Source: JBPOFM01 sp051252455 (lineage in GTDB: Bacteria > Bacteroidota > Bacteroidia > Flavobacteriales > Flavobacteriaceae). Taken from it: a DNA stretch of 64,000 bases. The notes under the pieces are model-generated. The model was not told the DNA's origin. It was given only the letters and a program-made list of their open reading frames with translations, and searched no databases. Shown here piece after piece: positions 8,873 to 17,456 of the stretch. Position 1 is the first letter of the stretch, and the number at the start of each line of letters is the position of its first letter. Location of the stretch: NCBI GenBank assembly GCA_051252455.1, contig JBPOFM010000004.1, forward strand, positions 62,001 to 126,000, given 5' to 3'. The translations under genes were made by a program, and so were the position numbers.

Positions 8873-9006
8873 TTATTCTCTATTTGTGCGCCGCAAAAAT
8901 AAAATTTTTATTGGTATTTAAAAGGTAAATTATTTGTTATTTTTCAATAATTTGCAGTTTCCTTTGATAAAAGGCCAATTAAAAATCCGCATTACTGACA
9001 GTTTCA

Positions 9007-10086
9007 ATGATATTAAACACACTTTCATTACTGAATTACAAAAATTTTGAGAGCCAGACCTTCACTTTTGATACTAAAATAAATTGTTTTGTCGGGCCAA
9101 ATGGCGTAGGAAAGACGAATGTTTTAGATGCTATATACCATTTGGCTTTCGGAAAAAGTTATTTTAATCCAATTTCGTCCCAAAACATTAAACATGATGA
9201 AGAGTTTTTTGTGGTCGATGGTGTGTTTGAAAAAGACGAAAGGGTTGAAAAAATCGTAGTTTCCTTAAAAAAAGGGCAGAAAAAACTGATCAAGAGGAAT
9301 GGGAAAGCCTATGAAAAATTTAGTGATCATATTGGGTTTATTCCATTGGTTATTATTTCGCCAGCAGATAGAGATTTGATTATAGAAGGCAGCGAAACGC
9401 GGCGTAAATTTATTGACAGTGTCATTTCGCAAAGTGATAAGTCATACCTTAATAATCTTCTCAACTACAATAAGGTTTTAGCACAGCGTAATGCGCTTTT
9501 GAAATATTTTGCCTTAAATAATACGTTTAACAATCAGACGCTTCAAGTCTATAACGAGCAATTGAATACATATGGCTCCGAAATTTTTAAAACCAGAAAA
9601 TCATTTTTAGAAACCTTCATACCTATTTTTAAATTGCGATATAATGCCATCAGCAACCATCAAGAAGAAGTGCATTTGAGCTATAAAAGTGATTTATTTG
9701 ATGATGATTTACTAACACTTCTAAATCTTAACATCAACAAGGACAAAGTGTTACAATACACAAGTATGGGCATACATAAAGATGATTTGAATTTTGAAAT
9801 ATCGGAATTTCCCATTAAGAAATTCGGTAGCCAAGGTCAGCAGAAATCATTTTTAGTCGCTTTGAAATTGGCACAATTTGACTTTATAAAGCAGCAAAGT
9901 GGTGTGCCTCCAATTTTGCTTTTGGATGATATTTTTGATAAATTAGATGAAAATCGCGTCGCACAGATTATTGAATTGGTCGATAATGAACACTTTGGCC
10001 AATTATTTATAAGTGATACGCATGCGGAACGGACTGAAGAGATTGTGAAACAGGTACATCAATCCTATAAATTATTTAAGTTGTGA
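9007..10086 (+). CDS. recF: DNA replication and repair protein RecF
   Basis: 359 residues, normal length. An ABC/SMC-type ATPase that loads RecA at gapped DNA with RecO and RecR. Walker A is GPNGVGKT (30-37). The region before the Walker B contains the signature-like FGSQGQQKSFLVALKLAQ. Walker B with D-loop is LLLDDIFDKLD (304-314), and a final FISDTHAERT follows. The downstream lipoprotein gene starts with GTG inside the recF stop region (4-base overlap), then a DUF721 gene follows. The recF-DUF721 pairing is seen in many bacteria. Divergent from the TPR-ribH-mutL run. Confidence 0.97.
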   Translation: MILNTLSLLNYKNFESQTFTFDTKINCFVGPNGVGKTNVLDAIYHLAFGKSYFNPISSQNIKHDEEFFVVDGVFEKDERVEKIVVSLKKGQKKLIKRNGKAYEKFSDHIGFIPLVIISPADRDLIIEGSETRRKFIDSVISQSDKSYLNNLLNYNKVLAQRNALLKYFALNNTFNNQTLQVYNEQLNTYGSEIFKTRKSFLETFIPIFKLRYNAISNHQEEVHLSYKSDLFDDDLLTLLNLNINKDKVLQYTSMGIHKDDLNFEISEFPIKKFGSQGQQKSFLVALKLAQFDFIKQQSGVPPILLLDDIFDKLDENRVAQIIELVDNEHFGQLFISDTHAERTEEIVKQVHQSYKLFKL

Positions 10087-10499
10087 AGAACATTGCTTTC
10101 ATTTTAATCTCGATGATGGTTTTCGGTTGTTCCAATAACCCAGAAAGCTATATCGATCACCTCAATGGCTATTGGGAAATTGATGAAGTAACGATGCCTG
10201 ACGGTTCTAAGCGTGACTATAATTTTAATGATACGATTGATTTTATTGAGGTAACTGATAGTATGACGGGGTTTAGAAAAAAACTTAAACCGAATTTTGA
10301 TGGAAGTTATTTGACTTCTGATGATTCCGAAAGTTTAAAAATTGTCATAGAAAACGATAGTTTAAACGTATATTATAAAACATCCTATGCTGAATGGAAA
10401 GAAACTGTTTTAGATGCCAATGACAAACAACTCATCATTTTAAATTCGAATAGAATTCGCTATGTTTATAAACGATTTGACCCAATAGTTATTGAATGA
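10083..10499 (+). CDS. Small lipoprotein, function unknown
   Basis: 138 residues. Lipoprotein signal peptide with lipobox VFGC (Cys16), so it is probably anchored in the inner or outer membrane facing the periplasm. The rest is a small soluble domain (HLNGYWEIDEVTMPDG, then DTIDFIEVTDSM, NSNRIRYVYKRF) that looks like a beta-rich lipocalin-like fold of the kind found in Bacteroidota lipoproteins; this fold call is a guess. It starts with GTG at 10083, overlapping the recF stop, which implies translational coupling even though the product has no obvious link to DNA repair. Confidence 0.75.
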   Translation: MKNIAFILISMMVFGCSNNPESYIDHLNGYWEIDEVTMPDGSKRDYNFNDTIDFIEVTDSMTGFRKKLKPNFDGSYLTSDDSESLKIVIENDSLNVYYKTSYAEWKETVLDANDKQLIILNSNRIRYVYKRFDPIVIE

Positions 10500-10550
10500 C
10501 CAAAACGCAAAAATTCCAACTTCCCAAAATTATAAATCGTAAATTTAAAA

Positions 10551-10847
10551 ATGGCCAAACGTCACAACGAAAATCAATCCATCAGTGATATTATCAAAGA
10601 ATTTGTTGATACCAATCACTTGCAAACTGGCCTGGATAAGGTCAATGTAAAGGAAGCTTGGGCGAATATGATGGGTAACGGTGTCAATAACTACACAACT
10701 GCTGTTCAATTAGAGCGTGATACGTTGTATGTCCAATTGAGTTCGAGTGTGCTACGTGAGGAATTGAGTTATGGCAAGGAAAAGATAATCGCCATGCTGA
10801 ATGAATCTATAGGAAAAGATGTGATTAAGAAATTAGTTCTACGCTAA
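10551..10847 (+). CDS. DUF721 / DciA-like protein
   Basis: 98 residues, matching the short DUF721 proteins of Bacteroidota. Features are the N-terminal SISDIIKEFVDTNHLQTGLDKVNVKEAWANMMG and the beta-strand part TLYVQLSSSVLREELSYGKEKII. DUF721 members in proteobacteria and actinobacteria (DciA) load the replicative helicase DnaB. This protein has the core domain only, without the C-terminal extension of many DciA proteins, so the helicase-loader role is inferred. Its place next to recF mirrors the dnaN-recF-DUF721-gyrB order of actinobacteria. Confidence 0.8.
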   Translation: MAKRHNENQSISDIIKEFVDTNHLQTGLDKVNVKEAWANMMGNGVNNYTTAVQLERDTLYVQLSSSVLREELSYGKEKIIAMLNESIGKDVIKKLVLR

Positions 10848-11053
10848 TAGTATTGCTCTAAACTATCTGTTAAATTAATCAACTAATAAATGAGAGTCAA
10901 TTCAATAATTCCTTTGCTTTTACCTTAAATCGATATAAATACTTTTAATTATCGAATTCCGTCGATGTGTAATCAATTCGATTTCAGCACCATAAAAACC
11001 TGTTGTTTTATGGATTGCGTTATTATTTGTTGTAAGAAAATCAACGTTTTATA

Positions 11054-11083
11054 TTGTTGTTAATTTTTATGGCATTATATTTG
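11054..11083 (+). promoter_or_regulatory. Promoter of cspA
   Basis: TTG at 11054-11056, a 19-base spacer and TATATTTG at 11076-11083 match the flavobacterial TTG-N19-TAnnTTTG promoter. Transcription would start near 11090, leaving a leader of about 30 bases. The preceding 10848-11053 has no gene that I can support. It holds two weak inverted repeats: CCATAAAA 10990-10997 with TTTTATGG 11006-11013, and ATCGAATT 10951-10958 with AATTCGAT 10975-10982. Confidence 0.7.
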
Positions 11084-11118
11084 TCTTAACAATTATAATT
11101 AATTTAATATTTATTACA

Positions 11119-11310
11119 ATGAGTAAAGGAACAGTAAAGTTTTTCAATGATGCCAAAGGATTTGGTTTTATTGTTGAAGAAGGAAACAACAAAGAACATT
11201 TTGTTCACATTTCTGGATTGATTGACGAAATTCGCGAAGGCGATGAAGTTGAATTCGATCTAACCGAAGGAAAAAAAGGATTAAACGCAGTAAACGTCAA
11301 AGTAATTTAA
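11119..11310 (+). CDS. cspA: Cold shock domain protein
   Basis: 63 residues, one cold-shock OB-fold domain. The RNA-binding motifs RNP1 (KGFGFI, about 13-18) and RNP2 (HFVHIS, about 28-33) are intact. It binds single-stranded RNA or DNA and acts as an RNA chaperone. Monocistronic: its own promoter sits about 35 bases upstream and a strong terminator follows. The leader is short compared with E. coli cspA, so the long cold-sensing leader of that gene is absent. Gene symbol is by family; the numbering of paralogues in the genome is unknown. Confidence 0.95.
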   Translation: MSKGTVKFFNDAKGFGFIVEEGNNKEHFVHISGLIDEIREGDEVEFDLTEGKKGLNAVNVKVI

Positions 11311-11337
11311 CATATACGCAAAAACTTTTTTAAAACT

Positions 11338-11370
11338 AAAAACCTGCAACTCGCGCTGCAGGTTTTTTTT
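11338..11370 (+). terminator. Rho-independent terminator of cspA
   Basis: Perfect 11-bp stem (11338-11348 with 11357-11367) containing ACCTGCA/TGCAGGT, an 8-base loop and a run of T to 11370. The A-run on the left arm lets it also act for the minus-strand peptidase gene that ends at 11390. Confidence 0.9.
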
Positions 11371-11389
11371 ATTGAATTTTTCCAATATT

Positions 11390-13954
11390 TTATTGTCTAA
11401 TCAATTTAATAACGCTTTTGCCATCCTTCGATGTTAAGCTCATAAAATAAACTCCAGATGCGAACGCGGTGATATCAATGGTCTGCTCATCTTGCATCGA
11501 AGTCAAATCAATCGATGAGATCAAACGACCATTCATGTCGTATACTTCAGCCTTCGTTAATTCCACAGGCTTGATCTTTTTAATTGTAAACAAGCCATTT
11601 GATGGATTCGGGAAAATTTTCACTCCATCGTCTATAAAATTTGAGTCTCCTACAGATAATGTAGCTGAACAATTATAAACAACCAGTTCGTCTATATACC
11701 AACCATCATTACCGTTGCAGCCATCAGTGCCCAGTTCAAATCTGAATTGAATTGTCGAATTTGCCGTAACTCCTAAAGCGGACAAATCAATTACACTTTG
11801 ACCCCAAGAACCGGTCAACGAACCTTCATCCGTTCCTGTAAACGCAAATTGTCCTTGCAATGGATTGTCATTTCCTTGACCAGAAGTATTCAAAGACCCG
11901 TTATATGGATTTTGTGTAAAAGCAGTGACTGGAACGATACTCCAACTTCCCCCATTCACACTGTATTTGATGTTACCACCATCGTATAAATTCTCGGTGG
12001 CTACATAATGGTTAAATGCCATGTCAAATGTTCCGGTAGTAATATTAGGTATTGAAATTACAGGACTTTCTAAACGAATAATCCCATTTTCAAGATCTGA
12101 TGTACAGTTCCCATTAACAGGATCAACCCCAAAGATTGCATTTCCTTCTCTTCCACCTGGTAAAGACGAACTAACAACCCAATCCCTTGGTTGCCAAGTT
12201 GATACATTGGATGGTAATTGCTCCAAGTTCCAGTTACCAATTCCCGACTCCCAATCTTCATAAAATAATGGGTTAGAGGATGCAGCTTCACATAATGCAG
12301 GTGATATACTCAAAATAGGTTGATATCCGCAGGTGTCAGGGTTAATTCTTAATTCAACTGCTAACAACGCTCTTGTCAAATCTTGACAATCAGCTAAAGT
12401 AATGGTCTGAAAGGAAACACCAGCAGGAGTATTGGATGTTGAAATTCCTTGTAGACTTAAACCTACTAAATCAGCACATGCCGCTTCGAGAGCGTCCGCA
12501 AGATTATCAAAATCACTTGTTTGAGTCAAGTATACGGATTGTGCTCTCCAAAAAATATGAGCTGCTTTCAAAAACCCAATCCCATTAATTACTTGTCCGT
12601 TATAAGTTCCACCATCAACCAAGAGTGCATAAGCGTGGTTTGGAACACCAGAATTTATATGGACACCTCCAGAATCAAAAGTCCCACAAGAGTACCGTGT
12701 ATCTGTTAATTTAGCTGGATCTCCATTACAATTAGGATTCCATAAATCTCTTATGGCGCCTCCAAATGCAGAAGCATCTTCTCCTATTTTCCAACGAGCC
12801 GAATTACATGCTGCTGTTGTTCTGATAGCTAAATTTTCTCCGGTATCTTCGTAGTTATTCAAAAGGTCAATGGTTTCTCCCCATATATCAGAAAACGATT
12901 CATTGATGGCTCCTGACTGATAGGCATAAATCAATCCACTTGTGTATTGTGTGTATGCGTGACCCCATTCATGAGCAATGACGTCGTCCGATGCCGTACC
13001 ATTGCAATAGTTAGCAGTAAAACCATTCCAATTAGCATTGGGGCACGAGATATTTGGATTGTTATTTATAGTGCGCATCGTAATATCTGCACCATTATAA
13101 GATACATATCCAAATGTGTTTTTGAAAAAATTATATACATGGCCAGAAGCTTCTACTTCATTTTGCTGCCAAATGGTAAGAGCTCCCGGAAATGCATCAC
13201 CCTCTTCCCAAACTAAATTGCTGGTGGTGCCTTCATACACCTTTCTGTCAAGTGCATGCGCCATACCCGTGAATTGTTCTACAATTTCGCCAGTGTGAGC
13301 ATCAACATAAATAAATTCTCTAACATCAAGTTTATTTACCACTTCAACTTCATAAACTAAATAGTTCGCAGTTACATGTCCTTGTACAAGACCTTTGGCA
13401 AATACATATAAGGTATTGTTGTGAATCAATAGAGGCTCACCAGAACCATTCAAACCTTGCTCGTTCACTAAAGCTAAAGCAATTTCTGCTGCTCGGCCTG
13501 AACCTAAAGATGGACTTGAATTTAATTTAGAAATTCCAGATACATAAGTTCCATTAATAGATGTCAATTTACTATTTGCACTAAAATGAAAACGCAATTG
13601 ACCGTCAAATACTGGTACACCGTTGTAGACTTGTTTTAAAATCACATTTTGCAAACCGTAATTATCGGTTTTTACTTCGTTAACTATTAAGGTTTCCTCA
13701 ATTGATTGAATGTCATAAATCGCCTTATAGGATTGCAAAAACGAAAATGCTTTTTGTTCAAGTGTTACTCCACTTAAGGACAATGTATTTCCAACAGGAA
13801 ACCTTACAAATTCCGCAAGTCCTGTTTGGTCATTTACGCTAATTGAAGCATTTGTTAGTGATTTTAATTTTTCAATTGTTTTTTGGGTTTCTTGTGCAGT
13901 CGCAAAAAAGCTAAAGAGCAGAGAGCATACTAAAATCGTAATAATTCTTTTCAT
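11390..13954 (-). CDS. Secreted M4 metallopeptidase with T9SS sorting domain
   Basis: 854 residues. Signal peptide (MKRIITILVCSLLFSFFATA), then an FTP/PepSY-type propeptide and a thermolysin-like M4 domain. The zinc site is HEWGH (328-332) with third ligand Glu352 in GAINESFSD. A long region after the catalytic domain includes a jelly-roll-like segment (WESGIGNW, WSIVPVTAF, SVIDLSALG), as found in secreted proteases. The last 75 residues carry the T9SS type A sorting domain (IFPNPSNGLF to SVIKLIRQ). The start at 13954 is chosen because the signal peptide begins there; the open frame extends to 14062 without export features. Likely an extracellular protease for nutrient use. Confidence 0.92.
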   Translation of the reverse strand: MKRIITILVCSLLFSFFATAQETQKTIEKLKSLTNASISVNDQTGLAEFVRFPVGNTLSLSGVTLEQKAFSFLQSYKAIYDIQSIEETLIVNEVKTDNYGLQNVILKQVYNGVPVFDGQLRFHFSANSKLTSINGTYVSGISKLNSSPSLGSGRAAEIALALVNEQGLNGSGEPLLIHNNTLYVFAKGLVQGHVTANYLVYEVEVVNKLDVREFIYVDAHTGEIVEQFTGMAHALDRKVYEGTTSNLVWEEGDAFPGALTIWQQNEVEASGHVYNFFKNTFGYVSYNGADITMRTINNNPNISCPNANWNGFTANYCNGTASDDVIAHEWGHAYTQYTSGLIYAYQSGAINESFSDIWGETIDLLNNYEDTGENLAIRTTAACNSARWKIGEDASAFGGAIRDLWNPNCNGDPAKLTDTRYSCGTFDSGGVHINSGVPNHAYALLVDGGTYNGQVINGIGFLKAAHIFWRAQSVYLTQTSDFDNLADALEAACADLVGLSLQGISTSNTPAGVSFQTITLADCQDLTRALLAVELRINPDTCGYQPILSISPALCEAASSNPLFYEDWESGIGNWNLEQLPSNVSTWQPRDWVVSSSLPGGREGNAIFGVDPVNGNCTSDLENGIIRLESPVISIPNITTGTFDMAFNHYVATENLYDGGNIKYSVNGGSWSIVPVTAFTQNPYNGSLNTSGQGNDNPLQGQFAFTGTDEGSLTGSWGQSVIDLSALGVTANSTIQFRFELGTDGCNGNDGWYIDELVVYNCSATLSVGDSNFIDDGVKIFPNPSNGLFTIKKIKPVELTKAEVYDMNGRLISSIDLTSMQDEQTIDITAFASGVYFMSLTSKDGKSVIKLIRQ

Positions 13955-14024
13955 AGGATTTGAAATTTTAGGGGTAAAGATAATAAAATTTAATAGTCGA
14001 GAAATTGTGAAAAAACTAACACAA

Positions 14025-14060
14025 AAAAGAAAGCCCACAACGAAACGTGTGGGCTTTTTC
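14025..14060 (-). terminator. Terminator of ndk
   Basis: Perfect 10-bp stem, AAAGCCCACA at 14030-14039 with TGTGGGCTTT at 14048-14057, loop of 8. On the minus strand it is followed by a T-rich run (CTTTCTTTTTT), so it ends ndk before the M4 peptidase gene. Confidence 0.85.
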
Positions 14061-14077
14061 AACTATTTTAGAATGAA

Positions 14078-14497
14078 TTAAAATTGCTCTCTTCCAGAGA
14101 AATGAAATGCACTTTCGATTGCAGCATTTTCGTCGCTATCACTTCCGTGCACAGCATTTTCGCCAATAGAGGCTGCATATAATTTACGAATTGTACCTTC
14201 TGCCGCGTCTGCTGGATTAGTCGCACCAATAAGTGTTCTGAAATCATCAACCGCATTTTCTTTTTCCAAAATGGCAGCGACAATTGGTCCTCGTGTCATG
14301 TACTCAACCAATTCACCATAAAATGGTCTTTCGCTATGCACTGCATAAAATGCTTTTGCATCTTCGGTGGTCATGTGTGTCAATTTTAATGCGACGATTC
14401 TAAAGCCTGAAGCATTGATTTTTTCAAGTATTGCACCAACGTGTCCTTTTTCAACAGCGTCTGGCTTAAGCATTGTAAATGTTCTATTTGTTGCCAT
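14078..14497 (-). CDS. ndk: Nucleoside diphosphate kinase
   Basis: 139 residues, normal length. Transfers the gamma phosphate of ATP to NDPs through a phospho-histidine. The active site is His117 in NAVHGSD; the N-terminal TFTMLKPDAVEKG and the RGPIVAAILE stretch are also diagnostic. The C-terminal ESAFHFSGREQF is a common ending in Bacteroidota. It has its own promoter (14583-14612) and terminator, so it is monocistronic. Divergent from the DHH phosphoesterase gene. Confidence 0.97.
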   Translation of the reverse strand: MATNRTFTMLKPDAVEKGHVGAILEKINASGFRIVALKLTHMTTEDAKAFYAVHSERPFYGELVEYMTRGPIVAAILEKENAVDDFRTLIGATNPADAAEGTIRKLYAASIGENAVHGSDSDENAAIESAFHFSGREQF

Positions 14498-14582
14498 TTT
14501 TATTTTTATTTATTCAGATTATAATCTTTTTCTCCCTTAAGTTTTTCTTCAAAATTTTTTAAGAATCACTCTTAATTTTGTG

Positions 14583-14612
14583 CAAAAGTAATGTATTTCT
14601 CAATAAAAACAA
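14583..14612 (-). promoter_or_regulatory. Promoter of ndk
   Basis: On the minus strand TTG (plus 14610-14612), a 19-base spacer and TACTTTTG (plus 14583-14590) fit the flavobacterial consensus exactly. The leader to the ATG at 14497 is about 80 bases. Confidence 0.75.
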
Positions 14613-14648
14613 GACTATACAATACTAAAAATTGTATCTTCGCCACCT

Positions 14649-15665
14649 ATGACGCAACAGGATATTTCCCAAATAAAAGACCTGCTTTCTTCGCCAAAGC
14701 GTATTGTAATTGTACCGCATAAAAATCCAGATGGCGATGCAATCGGGTCTAGTTTAGGTCTATTTCATTACCTTATGAAGGATGATCACGATATCAAAAT
14801 TATAGCACCAAATGATTATCCCGATTTCTTAAAATGGATGCCTCAAGATCATGAGATACTTAAATTTGAATCACAAAAAGATGTATCTATCTCTCTCATC
14901 GAATCGGCAGACATTATTTTCACTTTAGATTTTAATGCGCTTCATCGAATTGGCGATATGGAGATACCCATTAACAATTCCAAAGGCATCAAAATAATGA
15001 TTGATCACCATCAACAACCGGATGATTATGCTCAATTCATGTATTCAGATGTTAGCATGTCTTCCACTTGCGAGATGATCTACAATTTTATTGATATGTT
15101 GGAGGATTCGGATCGTATCGACAAAGACATTGCGACTTGTCTTTATACAGGTATTATGACAGACACTGGTTCTTTTCGATTCCCATCAACTACTGGTAAA
15201 ACGCATATTGTAATTGCCAATCTTTTAGAAAAAGGTGCAAATAATGCGGCGATTCACAACGCTATTTATGATACAAATAGCCCTGAAAGATTGCAATTAC
15301 TAGGTTGTGCTTTGCAAAATCTGAAAGTGATCCCACAATTAAGAACGGCTTACATAACCTTATCCCAAGAGGATTTAAATAACTTTAATTTTAAAAAAGG
15401 AGATACTGAAGGCTTCGTCAATTATGGCTTAAGTATAGAAAATATTATTTTTGCAGTGATTTTTATCGAACACAAACAAGAAGGTATCGTAAAAATATCC
15501 TTGCGAAGTAAAGGCAGTTTTTCGGTAAATGAATTTGCAAGGGCACATTACAATGGTGGTGGACACACCAACGCTGCTGGAGGTAAAAGTGATTTGAATT
15601 TAAGCGATACTGTTGATAATTTTATTACTATCTTGCAAAGCTATAAAAATGCCCTAAAAGTATGA
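14649..15665 (+). CDS. DHH/DHHA1 phosphoesterase (NrnA-like)
   Basis: 338 residues. Bifunctional oligoribonuclease/pAp-phosphatase family: degrades 2-5-nt RNA and/or removes 3'-phosphate from pAp. The DHH domain has HKNPDGDAIGSS (24-35), DFNALHRIG (from 94) and DHHQQPD (119-125). YTGIMTDTGSF follows, and the DHHA1 substrate-binding GGGHTNAAGG is at 303-312. All metal ligands look intact. A TATCTTCG box at 14635-14642 lies so close to the ATG that the transcript would be almost leaderless, though no matching -33 TTG is seen. Overlaps gldI by 4 bases. Confidence 0.92.
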   Translation: MTQQDISQIKDLLSSPKRIVIVPHKNPDGDAIGSSLGLFHYLMKDDHDIKIIAPNDYPDFLKWMPQDHEILKFESQKDVSISLIESADIIFTLDFNALHRIGDMEIPINNSKGIKIMIDHHQQPDDYAQFMYSDVSMSSTCEMIYNFIDMLEDSDRIDKDIATCLYTGIMTDTGSFRFPSTTGKTHIVIANLLEKGANNAAIHNAIYDTNSPERLQLLGCALQNLKVIPQLRTAYITLSQEDLNNFNFKKGDTEGFVNYGLSIENIIFAVIFIEHKQEGIVKISLRSKGSFSVNEFARAHYNGGGHTNAAGGKSDLNLSDTVDNFITILQSYKNALKV

Positions 15666-16207
15666 TACGACCTATAATCATATTGCTACTCTTCGCAACA
15701 TTGATGAGCTGTAAATCTCCTGATGCCAGAACGCCCATTTCTCATCAAACCGGTTCATTTATAAATGCCTCTGTAGAACGAAATATCAAACTCAATAAAA
15801 AGGAAAAGGAACGAATTGAACGCATTATTAAAGCCGATTCAATAAGTGAATATATCGCTTCCGAAAGCGGATTTTGGTACACATACGAAACAAAAGTTGA
15901 GCAGGATACCATACAAGCAGGTTTTGGAGACGTAGTCAATTTTGATTACAATGTCAAAACCCTAAATGGTCAAACCATCTATTCTGATGAAGATATTAAA
16001 CCAAGAAATTATATGATGGATAAGGAAGAATTGTTTACTGGACTTCGTGAGGGATTAAAACTCATGAAACCGGGAGAAACAGTTACTTTCCTCTTTCCGT
16101 CACAAAAAGCATACGGTTACTATGGAGACACTAATAGAATTGGTACGAGTGTACCTTTAATGTGTGAAGTGACCGTAAATTCAATAACTAAAACTTTAAA
16201 CGATTAA
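15662..16207 (+). CDS. gldI: Gliding motility-associated FKBP isomerase GldI-like lipoprotein
   Basis: 181 residues. Lipoprotein signal with lipobox LMSC (Cys17). The C-terminal FKBP-type domain has GDVVNFDYNVKTLNGQTIYSD, LFTGLREGLKLMKPGETVTF and the flap-like FPSQKAYGYYGD. GldI is a peptidyl-prolyl isomerase required for gliding and T9SS function in Flavobacterium johnsoniae, probably by folding exported proteins. It overlaps the DHH gene by 4 bases and is followed 5 bases later by a second isomerase gene, so the two isomerases are probably co-expressed. Confidence 0.85.
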   Translation: MIRPIIILLLFATLMSCKSPDARTPISHQTGSFINASVERNIKLNKKEKERIERIIKADSISEYIASESGFWYTYETKVEQDTIQAGFGDVVNFDYNVKTLNGQTIYSDEDIKPRNYMMDKEELFTGLREGLKLMKPGETVTFLFPSQKAYGYYGDTNRIGTSVPLMCEVTVNSITKTLND

Positions 16208-16212
16208 ACATT

Positions 16213-17367
16213 ATGAAATTGATGACAAGAACAATTCAATTTTTATTGCTATTTGTATTACTTACAGCAGCAGCATGCCAGGACAAACATCCTGATTTAA
16301 AAGAAGGCTTGTATGCCGAATTCGTAACCAATAAAGGCACCATGGTTGCACAACTTTATTATGACAAAGTTCCTGTAACGGTTGCTAATTTTGTGGCTTT
16401 GGCTGAAGGCAACCACCCAATGGTTAAAGAAGAATTCAAAGGGAAAAAATATTATAATGGTCTGACCTTTCATCGTGTGATGGACAAATTTATGATTCAG
16501 GGTGGAGATCCAACCGCTACCGGCTCTGGCGACTCTGGCTATAAATTCCCTGACGAATTTGATACATCATTAAAGCACGACAAACCGGGAATTTTGTCTA
16601 TGGCAAATCCAGGACCAAATGCAAACGGTAGCCAGTTTTTCATCACAGAAGTTCCAGTTCCACATTTAGATAATCGTCACGCGGTTTTTGGCGAATTGGT
16701 TGTAGGCTTGGAAATTCAGGATTCTATTTCGAATGTGAAAGTTGGTCCAGGAAGCAAACCTGTTGACGACGTTATAATCACTGAAGTCAATATAATTCGA
16801 AAAGGTTCAGCTGCTAAAGCTTTTGATGCCCCTAAAGTATTTACGGAGGAGATGCCGTTGATTTCTCAAAGACAAGAAGAAGCGAAAGAGAAAGCTAAAG
16901 CTCTTGCAATGGAAAAATCCAAAGCAGCGCAGGCTACGTTCTTGAAAAACAACGAAAATTTAGAAGGTCGAGTCAAAAATTTACCTTCCGGAGTTTCTAT
17001 GATCTTTACACATGAAGGGGATGGTGTAAAACCCGCACCAACTGATCAAGCCTTAATTAACTGTGCTGGATATTTTGAAAGTGGTGAATTATTTTGGACA
17101 ACTTGGAAAGACGTTGCTGAAAAAAATGGTAAACTAGATCCACAAATGGTGCAACGCGATGGCTACAAACCATTTCCAATGATTTATAATGAAAGCGCAG
17201 GTTTAGTCCCAGGCTTTAGAGAAGCGATGTTGAATATGAAAGTTGGCGACAGAGCAAGAGTCTTTATTCCTTCCTTTTTAGGATATGGCGAAGCTGCCAG
17301 AGGTCCAATACCAGCCAATACCAATCTTATTTTCGATATAGAAATTGCCGGTATTGTGGGACAATAA
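16213..17367 (+). CDS. Lipoprotein with fused cyclophilin and FKBP domains
   Basis: 384 residues. Lipobox TAAAC (Cys22) after the signal peptide. A cyclophilin domain (about 33-200) holds the active-site FHRVMDKFMIQGGDP and NGSQFFITEVPVPHLDNRH. A Lys/Ala/Glu-rich helix (about 215-255) links it to an FKBP domain (about 258-384; GLVPGFREAMLNMKVGDRAR, then FLGYGEAARGPIPANTNL). Two unrelated prolyl isomerase folds in one envelope protein would allow processive folding of proline-rich exported proteins; that role is inferred. Start: ATG at 16213; the Met at residue 4 is an alternative. Closed by a strong terminator. Confidence 0.92.
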   Translation: MKLMTRTIQFLLLFVLLTAAACQDKHPDLKEGLYAEFVTNKGTMVAQLYYDKVPVTVANFVALAEGNHPMVKEEFKGKKYYNGLTFHRVMDKFMIQGGDPTATGSGDSGYKFPDEFDTSLKHDKPGILSMANPGPNANGSQFFITEVPVPHLDNRHAVFGELVVGLEIQDSISNVKVGPGSKPVDDVIITEVNIIRKGSAAKAFDAPKVFTEEMPLISQRQEEAKEKAKALAMEKSKAAQATFLKNNENLEGRVKNLPSGVSMIFTHEGDGVKPAPTDQALINCAGYFESGELFWTTWKDVAEKNGKLDPQMVQRDGYKPFPMIYNESAGLVPGFREAMLNMKVGDRARVFIPSFLGYGEAARGPIPANTNLIFDIEIAGIVGQ

Positions 17368-17385
17368 TATTTCAATACTTAAACG

Positions 17386-17421
17386 AAAAATGCCTTTCAG
17401 ATGTGAAAGGCATTTTTTTTT
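17386..17421. terminator. Strong bidirectional terminator
   Basis: Perfect 14-bp stem (17386-17399 with 17404-17417), 4-base loop GATG, A-run on the left and T-run on the right. Serves the isomerase operon on + and pepD on -. Confidence 0.95.
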
Positions 17422-17456
17422 ATAAATAATATTCCATTTTACCGATAGTTATCAAT

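Noticed and set aside
12070..12291. Short frame inside the M4 peptidase gene
   Set aside because: Shadow of a longer well-supported gene.
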